This document shows positions 15,504 to 23,668 of a DNA stretch of 47,860 nt, piece by piece (position 1 is the first letter of the stretch; every line of letters begins with the position of its first letter). This DNA is from a virus. The notes under the pieces are model-generated. The model was given only the letters and a program-made list of their open reading frames with translations. It was not told the DNA's origin and did not search any database. Made by a program: the position numbers and the translations under genes. The stretch spans positions 1 to 47,860 of IMG/VR virus record IMGVR_UViG_3300044641_006593; one strand, written 5' to 3'.

Positions 15504-16652
15504 ATGCGAAAAATATTAGATATTTTTGAACAAGACGAAGATGAGATAGAATTAACCGACTACGAAAAAATTCTTGCTTTAAATAAAAGAAAGATTGACC
15601 CATATGAAACTGATTTTGATGGGTGTGATGGTACTGATTATTCAGACTATTATGAAGTAGGTTATGATGGTATAACTTTCACTTTCCATGATGGATTAGA
15701 AGAATACCTAAGATTTTTTTTCAAAGAAACTTATGGTGATGAAGGTTCAGATGCTTGGTATGAAGCGGGATATCTTGATTCTATGCGTAGAGGTCAATGG
15801 GAATGGGATACTTGGGATAGAGCAAGTGAAGATTGGAATGATGGGTATATAATTGAATCAATAAACGGTGATCCATTAAAACTTTTATATGAGATATTAA
15901 AAAAATATCAACCACACTTATTAAATTCTTTTGAGGTTATTGATAATCACGTTAAGTGGAAAGATGGTAAAGAAACGGATAAAATATGTGATTTTATTGA
16001 ATCTGTAAGTAGCAGAACAAAGGATGATTTAATAGAGGCTTATGCATATGCAAATGATAGAGCAACGGATGCGGAAGTGCCAAGATATATTGATGAAATA
16101 TATTGTAATTCTTTATCTGTTATTGGTATTGAAAATCAATCAAAAAATTGTTATTGGAAATATTTTTTAAGTTGGGGTGACGCCATTATGTTATTTGTAA
16201 GATACGGAACTCCCGAAGATTGTTTGCTGGATATAATGTTTAAAGCAATAGAAAAAGAAGTTACAAACCACGCTTCAGAATATTATGAAATTCAATACGA
16301 AGCTTGGAACAGAGATGTATTTTACGAAGAATTTAATAAAAGAAGTATTAGAGATTTAGAAAGTTTAATGGAAGAGTTAGACGATATGGTTCAAGAGGGT
16401 GGAGAAGAAAAAATGAAAAAATATTTTCAAATTTTAAACACACTAAATGAAAAAATAGGATTTAATCGTAGTAAAAAAATTCCAGGAGGATATGAAATTA
16501 GAATATTTGATGTTGATAGTGACACTTTAATGGTTAATTATGGTTTACGTAAAGGAAACACATGGGGAGAACCATTTAAAAAAGGGTCCGCCCCATTACG
16601 TCGTATCTTGGATATGTTGGAAACTCCACCGATTGTTCCTTATATTGATTAA
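15504..16652 (+). CDS. Large acidic protein, unknown; possible internal protein
   Basis: The 382-residue protein is strongly acidic and rich in Tyr, Trp and Asp (GDEGSDAWYEAGYLDS, WEWDTWDRASEDWNDGY). Its start, MRKILDIFEQDEDE, holds an I-x-E site at residues 7-9 followed by Gln, like the other proposed capsid tags, though shorter and less certain. A coiled segment lies near 285-330, and the C-terminus resembles a small folded domain (GGYEIRIFDVDSDTLMVNYG). No family is recognised. It converges with the peptidase gene, with a 4-bp stop overlap. Confidence 0.75.
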   Translation: MRKILDIFEQDEDEIELTDYEKILALNKRKIDPYETDFDGCDGTDYSDYYEVGYDGITFTFHDGLEEYLRFFFKETYGDEGSDAWYEAGYLDSMRRGQWEWDTWDRASEDWNDGYIIESINGDPLKLLYEILKKYQPHLLNSFEVIDNHVKWKDGKETDKICDFIESVSSRTKDDLIEAYAYANDRATDAEVPRYIDEIYCNSLSVIGIENQSKNCYWKYFLSWGDAIMLFVRYGTPEDCLLDIMFKAIEKEVTNHASEYYEIQYEAWNRDVFYEEFNKRSIRDLESLMEELDDMVQEGGEEKMKKYFQILNTLNEKIGFNRSKKIPGGYEIRIFDVDSDTLMVNYGLRKGNTWGEPFKKGSAPLRRILDMLETPPIVPYID

Positions 16653-17701
16653 TACTTTTTAATCAATCTTTCTTTAATAATTTCATAAAGACTTACTAAA
16701 TCCTCATCGGGGATAAATAAAAATCCATCGTCATAAGCGTCACTTAATGTGATACCATCTTTTTCTTCATATGCGTCTATACTCCCTAAACGATGAAAAG
16801 TTTCTTCAGGGTAATCAAAAACTTCTTCATCTAAATCTTCCACAAGTGAATTCATTATTAATTGAGGAGTATATTTGATAGGAGCATATTCGTATGTGTA
16901 TTTTTTAAGTCCCAATACTGCAACCATCTTCTTTCCTGCTTCAATCGCATTTTTTACATCGTCTAAGGATACAAACTCTTGAACTGAGTGCATATTGTAA
17001 TAACCACAAGACATGTTAATGCAAGAAACATTGATTTTCTTTTTTAGTTGTGAAATGTCGGTGTAAGGGTGAGATTGAACTAACATTTCATTACCAAAAG
17101 ATTCCGTAATAACTTCTAATGTTTTTTCAAAGAACTCACTCTCCCTTTCAAACAAACGAACTCCCGAGCAAATCTCGGTAATTAAGTGATTACCAGGTGC
17201 GTCATATTGAGTGATATAACCAACATTCTGTAAAAAGTTTTCATCACATTTTGATGAACCGTGACATCCTGTTTCTTCTGAAACAAAAAAACCAATTTTT
17301 ACTTTGTCTAATTGTTTTAGTAACTCTAAACAAATAAAAATACCACACTTGTCATCACCACCAATACCTGTTGGGTTACCGTTAGTGTCATAAGCCTTTA
17401 ATACATCAACTGGTGTGTTGTCAAAGGATTTACCAAAAGTGTAAGGTCGAGCAAGTTTTTCTTCTTTAACTACTATTTTTTCAATCTTACTGTGTACTGT
17501 ATCTGTGTGAGCAATAAACATAGGGTAAAATTCACCTTCCTCTAACACACCTTTTGTCGCGTAGATGTTCATCATTACATCACGATAGAAAGTAACCCCT
17601 TCCATATCCCCCAACTCGTCACAAATAAACTCTACCATATCTTCTTCTTGATATGTCTTGCTTGGGACTGAAAGGAGCTCTTTAAATTTTTCTATGTTCA
17701 T
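16649..17701 (-). CDS. M20/M42-type zinc metallopeptidase (tripeptidase-like)
   Basis: I start at the ATG at 17701 (MNIEKFKELLSVPS), because a host-type promoter occupies 17715-17745 and the longer frame from 17725 would begin inside it. The 350 residues contain H65-x-D67 (AHTDTVH), the bridging Asp in GIGGDDKCG (116-117), the Glu pair E142-E143 (SEETGCHGS) and a late His in MHSVQEFVSL. This is a full set of co-catalytic zinc ligands of the PepT/M20 and M42 aminopeptidase clan. It probably cleaves short peptides. Placed beside ClpC, it could finish degradation started by a Clp protease. It is the only peptidase of this clan in the window. Confidence 0.85.
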   Translation of the reverse strand: MNIEKFKELLSVPSKTYQEEDMVEFICDELGDMEGVTFYRDVMMNIYATKGVLEEGEFYPMFIAHTDTVHSKIEKIVVKEEKLARPYTFGKSFDNTPVDVLKAYDTNGNPTGIGGDDKCGIFICLELLKQLDKVKIGFFVSEETGCHGSSKCDENFLQNVGYITQYDAPGNHLITEICSGVRLFERESEFFEKTLEVITESFGNEMLVQSHPYTDISQLKKKINVSCINMSCGYYNMHSVQEFVSLDDVKNAIEAGKKMVAVLGLKKYTYEYAPIKYTPQLIMNSLVEDLDEEVFDYPEETFHRLGSIDAYEEKDGITLSDAYDDGFLFIPDEDLVSLYEIIKERLIKKY

Positions 17702-17714
17702 TGCTGTTTTTTTA

Positions 17715-17745
17715 CAAATGTACAAAAGTTTTTAACATTTGCAAA
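17715..17745 (-). promoter_or_regulatory. Bacteroidetes-type promoter of the peptidase gene
   Basis: Minus-strand TTTG (17745-17742), a 19-nt spacer and TACATTTG (17722-17715), 13 nt upstream of the chosen ATG. Confidence 0.8.
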
Positions 17746-17746
17746 A

Positions 17747-19783
17747 TTATTTTTTTCTTTTAATTGGTTTTTTTATTTTAACATCAGTTTTCTTTTCCTT
17801 CTCGTTATAAGTAAGAACAAACTTTGATCCTTTTTCTGGGTTATCTGTAAGGATTTTTTCAGTGATTGCATCATCAATCCATTTCTGTACGGTTCTTTTA
17901 AGTATTCTAGCCCCAAAACGAGTATCCATTCCGACTTCTATTAGATGTTTTTTTAGTGTCTCATCGACATCTACAGAAAACTCTAACTTAGAAATTCTTT
18001 CGTAGAATTTATTAAGTTCTAAATCAACAATTTTTAACAAATCCTCTTTATTAAGGTCTTTGAAATAAACTATATCATCAAATCTATTGATAAACTCAGG
18101 CGGGAATTTTTTGAATAGCTCTTTTTCCAAAAGTGTTTTGATCTCATCGTCTTTTCTTTCAGTTTTTGCCGTTGTTGAAAAACCGACACCCGTCCCAAAA
18201 TCTTGTACAACCTTAGTTCCCACATTAGAAGTCATTAGAATAATACAATTTTTAAAATTTATTTTTCTCCCATGACCGTCTGTTAACATACCCTCATCCA
18301 ACATCTGTAAAAAAACATTGAATATATCGGAATGTGCCTTTTCTATTTCATCTAATAGAATTACAGAGTATGGCTTGTTTTTGATTTTATTCAAAAATGG
18401 TGAGCCCTCTTCAAACCCCACATAACCTGGTGATGTTCCCGTCAATTTGGATGTTGAAATTTTATCTGAAAACTCACTCATGTCTAAACGGATTAAAGCG
18501 TCTTCACTGTTAAACATATGTTTTGCCAATTGTTTTGCGAGTTCTGTTTTCCCGACTCCCGAATTACCAATTAACAGACCACTGAAAATAGGTTTTTTCG
18601 GATCGTTTAAACCAACTTTATTTCTCTGAATTGCCCTTGCTATTTTACTTACAGCATCATCCTGACCAATAACTTTTGTGTTCAAATTTTCTTTTAAAGA
18701 AATAAGTTGTTGTGTTTCATCTGTAGATATTTTATTCACAGGAATTTTTGTCATTAAAGAAACTACATCATAAACGACATCTTCAGTCACTTCTCTTTTA
18801 AACATGTCACGATTCTTTTCGAATTTTTGTTTCTCATTTTCTAATTCGGCAAGAACTTTTCTTTCTTTGTCTCGTAAATTAGCCGCCTCCTCATACTTTT
18901 GTTTGTTGATGACATCTAACTTTTCTTCTTTGATTTTCAAAGCTTCTTTTTTCAAGTCCTCAATAATTTCAGGAAGTTTTACTTCCACTTGAGATCTTGC
19001 CCCAACCTCATCAATAATATCAAATGCCTTATCTGGAAATTCACGATCAGTAATATATCTATCGGCTAACTCCACACAAAGTTTCATAATATCATCACTA
19101 TAAATTACTTTGTGGTAATTTTCATAACTTTCTTTGGATTGTTGAAGAATTAGTAATGTTTCTTCTTTTGTTGATGCGTCAACAATAACTTTTTGGAATC
19201 TTCTTTCTAATGCCCCATCCTTCTCAATATTTTTTCTGTATTCGTCTAAAGTTGTCGCCCCAATACATTGAAGTTCCCCTCTTGAAAGTGCGGGTTTAAA
19301 TATGTTTGACGCATCCATAGAACCTGATGAATTACCAGCACCAATCATAGTATGTATTTCATCAATAAAAATTATAATATCGGGATTTCCATATAATTCT
19401 TCCATTATAACCTTCATCCTCTCTTCAAACTGACCTCTATATTTTGTCCCTGCCACAACTGATGTCATATCTAACGATACTATTCTTTTGTTTGCTAAAT
19501 TTTGAGGACAATCACCTTCAAAAATCTTTTTTGCAAGTCCCTCAACAATTGCAGTTTTACCACAACCCGGTTCCCCTAAAATAATTGGATTGTTTTTCTT
19601 TCTCCTTGATAAAATTTGAGCAATCCTATTGATCTCGTTTTCTCTCCCTATCACAGGGTCCAACTTCCCTTCTTCTGCCGCCTTAATTAGATCTCTTGAG
19701 AAATTATCTAATACGGGGGTTTTTGAGGAACTATCTTTAGGTTTGTTTTTTGGTTTTTCGTTTTCGTCTACGGATTCTATCAT
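17747..19783 (-). CDS. ClpC-like AAA+ unfoldase lacking the N-domain
   Basis: The 678-residue protein has two AAA+ modules. D1 has Walker A GEPGCGKT (70-77) and Walker B IIFIDE (137-142). D2 has Walker A GNSGVGKT (406-413), Walker B VILLDE (474-479) and a C-terminal ClpA/B D2-small domain ([16 protein letters not shown]). A UVR-like segment ([16 protein letters not shown], ~296-311) lies between them, as in ClpC. VGF at 533-535 fits the ClpP-docking loop, absent from ClpB. Cellular ClpC carries about 150 more residues of adaptor-binding N-domain; here D1 begins almost at once. It would feed substrates to host ClpP without host adaptors. No clpP is visible in the window. Confidence 0.92.
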   Translation of the reverse strand: MIESVDENEKPKNKPKDSSSKTPVLDNFSRDLIKAAEEGKLDPVIGRENEINRIAQILSRRKKNNPIILGEPGCGKTAIVEGLAKKIFEGDCPQNLANKRIVSLDMTSVVAGTKYRGQFEERMKVIMEELYGNPDIIIFIDEIHTMIGAGNSSGSMDASNIFKPALSRGELQCIGATTLDEYRKNIEKDGALERRFQKVIVDASTKEETLLILQQSKESYENYHKVIYSDDIMKLCVELADRYITDREFPDKAFDIIDEVGARSQVEVKLPEIIEDLKKEALKIKEEKLDVINKQKYEEAANLRDKERKVLAELENEKQKFEKNRDMFKREVTEDVVYDVVSLMTKIPVNKISTDETQQLISLKENLNTKVIGQDDAVSKIARAIQRNKVGLNDPKKPIFSGLLIGNSGVGKTELAKQLAKHMFNSEDALIRLDMSEFSDKISTSKLTGTSPGYVGFEEGSPFLNKIKNKPYSVILLDEIEKAHSDIFNVFLQMLDEGMLTDGHGRKINFKNCIILMTSNVGTKVVQDFGTGVGFSTTAKTERKDDEIKTLLEKELFKKFPPEFINRFDDIVYFKDLNKEDLLKIVDLELNKFYERISKLEFSVDVDETLKKHLIEVGMDTRFGARILKRTVQKWIDDAITEKILTDNPEKGSKFVLTYNEKEKKTDVKIKKPIKRKK

Positions 19784-19844
19784 AACTTCTAATTTGACTC
19801 AAAATTAAACATAAGTTAAATAATAATCAATTGCCAATCTGTAG

Positions 19845-19851
19845 TATTTAT
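19845..19851 (+). promoter_or_regulatory. TATTTAT element at the head cluster start
   Basis: Ends exactly 4 nt before the ATG at 19856. Confidence 0.45.
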
Positions 19852-19855
19852 AGTT

Positions 19856-20170
19856 ATGAAAGCTTGGAGAAAATTCGTGGATACTTTGGAATTGACAAAA
19901 GATTTAGAACAGAATTATTTTGACATGAGAAAAATATTTCAAAGAGAAGGGTGGACACAAGAAGAGTTGGCAAGTCCAAGATACTTCCCCCAAGACTTAT
20001 TAAAATTGCACTCCGAATTCCAACCAAAAATGCGTGAGATTTTTCAAACAATTAAGGATTATGGTTTTGATGTTGACAGAGACGAAGTTCATTATTATAT
20101 TATGGATAAACTTAGTCATATAGATGACATAACCCCATTAAGAGAACCAGATGGCAATAAAAAGAACTGA
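19856..20170 (+). CDS. Small conserved protein, unknown
   Basis: The 104-residue, mainly helical protein (MKAWRKFVDTLELTKDLEQ, GWTQEELASPRYFPQDLL) is the first gene of the plus-strand head cluster and overlaps the KTSC gene by 20 bp. It has no membrane segment or signal peptide. I do not recognise the family; the gene context suggests a late structural or assembly role. Confidence 0.7.
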   Translation: MKAWRKFVDTLELTKDLEQNYFDMRKIFQREGWTQEELASPRYFPQDLLKLHSEFQPKMREIFQTIKDYGFDVDRDEVHYYIMDKLSHIDDITPLREPDGNKKN

Positions 20171-20399
20171 CATAGAAGGCACAAGAATTGTTTGTGAAAT
20201 CGAATCTTCTAACTTGGTAAAAACCGAGTATGATACAGAATCAAAAAAGTTAATAACTACATTTAAAAACGGTTTAAGATATGAATATGAAGATGTTCCG
20301 CACAACATCTTTGCTCAATTTAGATTGTCAGAATCCCAAGGAAAATTTTTCAATTCTCAAATATCAAGAACATTCAAATATAAAAAATTAGATAATTAA
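20151..20399 (+). CDS. KTSC-domain protein
   Basis: The 82-residue protein is essentially one KTSC domain: SSNLVKTEYDTESKKL, then FKNGLRYEYEDVPHNIFAQF, ESQGKFFNSQI and FKYKKL. KTSC domains are common as small phage proteins and as C-terminal parts of some lysyl-tRNA synthetases and McrB-like proteins. Their function is not established. It overlaps the upstream gene by 20 bp. Confidence 0.85.
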   Translation: MAIKRTDIEGTRIVCEIESSNLVKTEYDTESKKLITTFKNGLRYEYEDVPHNIFAQFRLSESQGKFFNSQISRTFKYKKLDN

Positions 20400-20409
20400 T
20401 TTTTTATCA

Positions 20410-20416
20410 TATTTAT
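20410..20416 (+). promoter_or_regulatory. TATTTAT element upstream of the nucleotidyltransferase gene
   Basis: Ends exactly 4 nt before the ATG at 20421. Confidence 0.45.
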
Positions 20417-20420
20417 ATGT

Positions 20421-21194
20421 ATGGCATCCGATAAAAAAATTATTGATAGTTTATACCTACAAAATGAGTTAAACCCAAAAATTTGGTATTTCCCAAAAGA
20501 AAAATACATGGGAGATTCTGAGGGACAAGAAGAAAAACTTAAATCTGAAATCAGAGATCGTTTATTAAAAATCGCAAATATTTTTATAGATTATTTGGAT
20601 GTTGATTTATATGTTGAAGATGTAGTCTTAATCGGATCATTAACAGGATATAATTGGTCGGAATTTTCTGATTTCGACTTACACATCATTTACAACATAG
20701 ATAAATTAGATGGAGATGTTGAATTATACAAAGAACTTTTTAGACTTAAAAAAACTGTATTCAACGCAAAACACGATATCAAAATAAAAGGATATGAAGT
20801 AGAGGTTTATGCCCAAGCATCTACTGACCCCGAAGAGAGTGCGGGGTCCTACTCTATCTTAAGTGACAGGTGGGTAAGGTACCCCAACAAAGAAGAATTT
20901 TCAATAGATGAAAAGGTCTTAAAGGACAAGGTTGATCAATGGGAAACAATAATTGACGGTGTAATAGAAAATGCCGAAGATGAAAGTTTGGAGGATGGTT
21001 TGAATCTTTTGAAGAAATATCGAGAAAAGTTGAGGAAGTATAGAACTTGCGGACTTAAAAAAGAGGGTGAATTTTCTTATGAGAATTTAGTGTTTAAATA
21101 CCTAAGAAGAAATGGGTACTTATCCAAATTAGAAGATTTCAAAAATACATTATCGGATAAAAAATTGTCCTTAGAGCAAGAAAAATCTGAATAA
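20421..21194 (+). CDS. Pol-beta-type nucleotidyltransferase-like protein
   Basis: The 257-residue protein has the minimal nucleotidyltransferase signature LIGSLTGYNWSEFSDFDLHII, with GS at 72-73 and metal-binding Asp84 and Asp86. A third acidic residue is probable in GYEVEVYAQ. A helical C-terminal part (~170-257) follows. The family adds nucleotides to RNA, proteins or small molecules, or acts as a toxin. Phages carry such genes next to the terminase, but their role is unknown. Confidence 0.8.
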   Translation: MASDKKIIDSLYLQNELNPKIWYFPKEKYMGDSEGQEEKLKSEIRDRLLKIANIFIDYLDVDLYVEDVVLIGSLTGYNWSEFSDFDLHIIYNIDKLDGDVELYKELFRLKKTVFNAKHDIKIKGYEVEVYAQASTDPEESAGSYSILSDRWVRYPNKEEFSIDEKVLKDKVDQWETIIDGVIENAEDESLEDGLNLLKKYREKLRKYRTCGLKKEGEFSYENLVFKYLRRNGYLSKLEDFKNTLSDKKLSLEQEKSE

Positions 21195-21218
21195 TGTAAA
21201 AATTACCAATTAACAATA

Positions 21219-21225
21219 TATTTAT
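21219..21225 (+). promoter_or_regulatory. TATTTAT element upstream of the 66-residue gene
   Basis: ATATTTATATAG context, ending 14 nt before the ATG at 21240. Confidence 0.35.
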
Positions 21226-21239
21226 ATAGAAAAATTACT

Positions 21240-21440
21240 ATGTCTACAACTGCATGTACATCTTATTATACTACTACCGTAGTTGGTTATCTTCCGGCTT
21301 CTGGAACTACAGTAGGTACTATTGTGACTTTCAATACTCCGAAACCTGTATGGAACGATACGGTTAAAAATGAGGCGAGTGTTGTTTCTTTACAATGTAA
21401 TGGAGTTGCCTTGGGCGGATTTAATGGACTAAACAATTAA
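21240..21440 (+). CDS. Small Thr/Val-rich protein, possible virion component
   Basis: This 66-residue protein is rich in Thr, Val and Gly (MSTTACTSYYTTTVVGYLPASG) and probably all-beta, as are small capsid decoration or tail proteins. It has two cysteines. It sits 14 bp upstream of the acidic repeat protein. No family is recognised; a decoration protein is only one possibility. Confidence 0.65.
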   Translation: MSTTACTSYYTTTVVGYLPASGTTVGTIVTFNTPKPVWNDTVKNEASVVSLQCNGVALGGFNGLNN

Positions 21441-21454
21441 AAACAAATATAAAA

Positions 21455-22747
21455 ATGGGAGATTTAAGACCTCTTGGTAGTGAGAAATTAGAAGGTGTTG
21501 AAAAATTAAGAAGAATTATGGAGATTGCTCGTTATAACGAAGCACCTAAAACTGAAACTAATCCACTTTCCACAACTAACTATACTATTACTTTGGCTGA
21601 TGGTATGACTTATGGTATTGTTAAAGAAAAAACAGGATACATCCTCAAAAAAGGTTTGAACGAGTCTGAAATGGACTATAACGAACCTATGAAACAAAGG
21701 AAATATTATAGATCATATTCTGAAGCGATGAAAAAACTTAATCTTGTCGCTGCCGAAGTCAACAGGGTAACTGGAAACGAATTTGAAATTCCTCTTATTG
21801 GTGAACAAGAGGCAAAAAAAAAATATGTTTTAAGAACTCCTAAACCTAAATCTGAAGAAATGCCAGCACCGGAACCTGCAATGGAACCGGCACCAATGCC
21901 TTCCCCATCACCTGAACCACCAGCGGATGCTCCTATGGGATCTGAAATGGGTGGAGAAGAACCAATGGGTATGGAACCTGAAATGGGTGGAGAAGAACCA
22001 ATGGGTATGGAACCGGAAATGGGTGGAGAAGAACCCGTAGATGGTGAAGAGCCAATGGGTATGGAACCTGAAATGGGTGGAGAAGACGATGGTGACGAAG
22101 AACCACAAGGACCAGCAGGTTTGAAATCAATTCAAAGACTAACAGGTAAATTAAGTCAAAAAATTAGAGCTTTTGATAAAGATCAAGGACTAGATTCTCA
22201 AGATATTAAGTATGTAATTAATTCTATAATATCTGCAATGGATTTAGATAGTTTAGATGAAGACGATAAAGAAGATATACTTTCTAAATTCGACGAATCT
22301 GATGAATATGGTGCTGAAGGTGAGGGTGAGTTTGACTTGTCAGGAGAAGAAGACTTCGATATGGGAATGGAACCTGAAATGCCAGAACCGATGGACGGCG
22401 AAGAGCCGATGGGAATGGAACCTGAAATGTCTGAACCTGTAGAAACATACACTTTCAAAGAATCTGTAGAAAGTGTTTTATCAAACTATTTTATTATTAA
22501 TGAAGATGAAAAAAAAGGTTTAGAAAAAAAATCAAAAAAAGATTTTATAAAATCTAAAATTAATAAAATAGATACATTGAGGGATTTGAGAAAATTAAGT
22601 GAAAACAACACTCAATACAAAGTTAGTTTGGAATTGATAGAGGAAAATAAAGGAACCAAATTCATTGGTAAAACCAATAAGTCCAACTTAGTTTTTATTA
22701 AAGAAGGTAAACAAATTAAAGTAACACCAACAGGATCGATTATATGA
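21455..22747 (+). CDS. Acidic repeat-containing head-cluster protein
   Basis: The 430-residue protein has a folded N-terminal part (~1-125, with TTNYTITLADGMTYGIVK) and a Pro/Met/Glu-rich central region. That region holds 12-residue repeats (EMGGEEPMGMEP) at ~164-215, with more at ~308-325. A helical segment (~230-280) and a basic C-terminal domain (~355-430) complete it. The centre resembles the scaffold and portal C-terminal regions of this phage in acidic composition. IINE near 350 could be a prohead-protease site separating the basic C-terminal domain. It overlaps the next gene by 4 bp. It may be a prohead core or internal protein. Confidence 0.75.
   Translation: MGDLRPLGSEKLEGVEKLRRIMEIARYNEAPKTETNPLSTTNYTITLADGMTYGIVKEKTGYILKKGLNESEMDYNEPMKQRKYYRSYSEAMKKLNLVAAEVNRVTGNEFEIPLIGEQEAKKKYVLRTPKPKSEEMPAPEPAMEPAPMPSPSPEPPADAPMGSEMGGEEPMGMEPEMGGEEPMGMEPEMGGEEPVDGEEPMGMEPEMGGEDDGDEEPQGPAGLKSIQRLTGKLSQKIRAFDKDQGLDSQDIKYVINSIISAMDLDSLDEDDKEDILSKFDESDEYGAEGEGEFDLSGEEDFDMGMEPEMPEPMDGEEPMGMEPEMSEPVETYTFKESVESVLSNYFIINEDEKKGLEKKSKKDFIKSKINKIDTLRDLRKLSENNTQYKVSLELIEENKGTKFIGKTNKSNLVFIKEGKQIKVTPTGSII
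21944..22087 (+). repeat. 36-bp tandem repeats, acidic/Met-rich
   Basis: Two full 36-bp copies and two partial copies encoding EMGGEEPMGMEP, with an inserted EEPVDG segment. Confidence 0.85.
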
Positions 22748-23163
22748 ATTTGATTTATGTAAATGAGCTAGGACCTAATTACAAAGGTGATAACATTTAC
22801 GAATTTATATTTTCGGATATTAATGATGTGTGGGGTGAAGATTGGGATGCAACACCATCAGGTGGAAAACCACTCCCCCCTCAAATAGAATTTATAAAAA
22901 AGGTTGGGGTTTTAAGAAACTCAGAAATAGAATTAGAACTGATACAACAGTCTGATTATTTTGGAGTATATGATGCAGTAGATGGTGTTATTGGGTTAGC
23001 TTGGGAAAAATCTGATTCTGACTCAGTTACATTCAACAAGTATAAAAGATTAGTTTTTCACTTTGGTGAAACAGACGAATCTGTAGAAAACAAACTTTAC
23101 GAAAGAGATGTCGTATTAAAATGGGAAAAAAATTTAGTCAAAGATGAAACACATGAATCCTAA
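22744..23163 (+). CDS. Conserved head-cluster protein, unknown
   Basis: The 139-residue acidic protein (LGPNYKGDNIYEFIFSD, VWGEDWDATPSGGKPLPP) has no membrane segment or signal peptide. It overlaps genes on both sides by 4 and 20 bp, so it is translated in the terminase operon. It looks like a soluble assembly or regulatory protein. No family name is recognised. Confidence 0.75.
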   Translation: MNLIYVNELGPNYKGDNIYEFIFSDINDVWGEDWDATPSGGKPLPPQIEFIKKVGVLRNSEIELELIQQSDYFGVYDAVDGVIGLAWEKSDSDSVTFNKYKRLVFHFGETDESVENKLYERDVVLKWEKNLVKDETHES

Positions 23164-23662
23164 ATTAGTTAAACTTTTACATGAAGGTTTTTCTATGAAT
23201 ACATTAGAAAAACTAAACGAAAACCAGTTAAATGTTCTTTTTAAAAGAATAAATGAGCAAAAAGGTAAGGTAACAGTTTCTTCAGATAAGTTGGGGACTG
23301 TCGATCTTAAAAAAATGACAGACTCAGGTGTTGATGTTGAGGTTAAAGAAGAGGAGACTGAAGTAAAGGAGAAGTCAGTTTCCCAACAACAACAAAAAAT
23401 AATGGGATTGGCACTTTCAGTGAAAAAAGGAGATACTGCAAAATCTAAAGTTTCTAAAGAAGTAAAGAAAATGGCTAAAGACATGACTTACAAAGAATTA
23501 GAAGACTTTGCATCGACTAAAAGAAAAGGGTTACCCAAGAAAAAAGAAACGGACGAAGAAGTTAAAAATCTTGAAGAGGGTATTCTTAGAATATTACAAA
23601 ATCATTTACCTCCACATACCACAAAAGGTGAACTTCTCGATGTAATTCGTAGAAGAAATTAA
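23144..23662 (+). CDS. Small basic/acidic protein upstream of terminase; possible terminase small subunit position
   Basis: The 172-residue, lysine- and glutamate-rich protein may start at 23144 or at the second ATG at 23153. The first ~40 residues are helical and reach RINEQ, an I-x-E motif like the proposed capsid tags. The C-terminus (LEEGILRILQNHLPPHTTKGELLDVIRRRN, from ~143) is a compact helical domain. It directly precedes the terminase large subunit, where T4-like phages often encode gp16. Sequence similarity to gp16 is not evident, so this is only a positional suggestion. Confidence 0.65.
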   Translation: MKHMNPKLVKLLHEGFSMNTLEKLNENQLNVLFKRINEQKGKVTVSSDKLGTVDLKKMTDSGVDVEVKEEETEVKEKSVSQQQQKIMGLALSVKKGDTAKSKVSKEVKKMAKDMTYKELEDFASTKRKGLPKKKETDEEVKNLEEGILRILQNHLPPHTTKGELLDVIRRRN

Positions 23663-23668
23663 AAATGA

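Noticed and set aside
17702-17725. Longer start of the peptidase at 17725
   Set aside because: The upstream ATG lies inside the -7 region of a well-formed promoter; the ATG at 17701 begins the conserved sequence.
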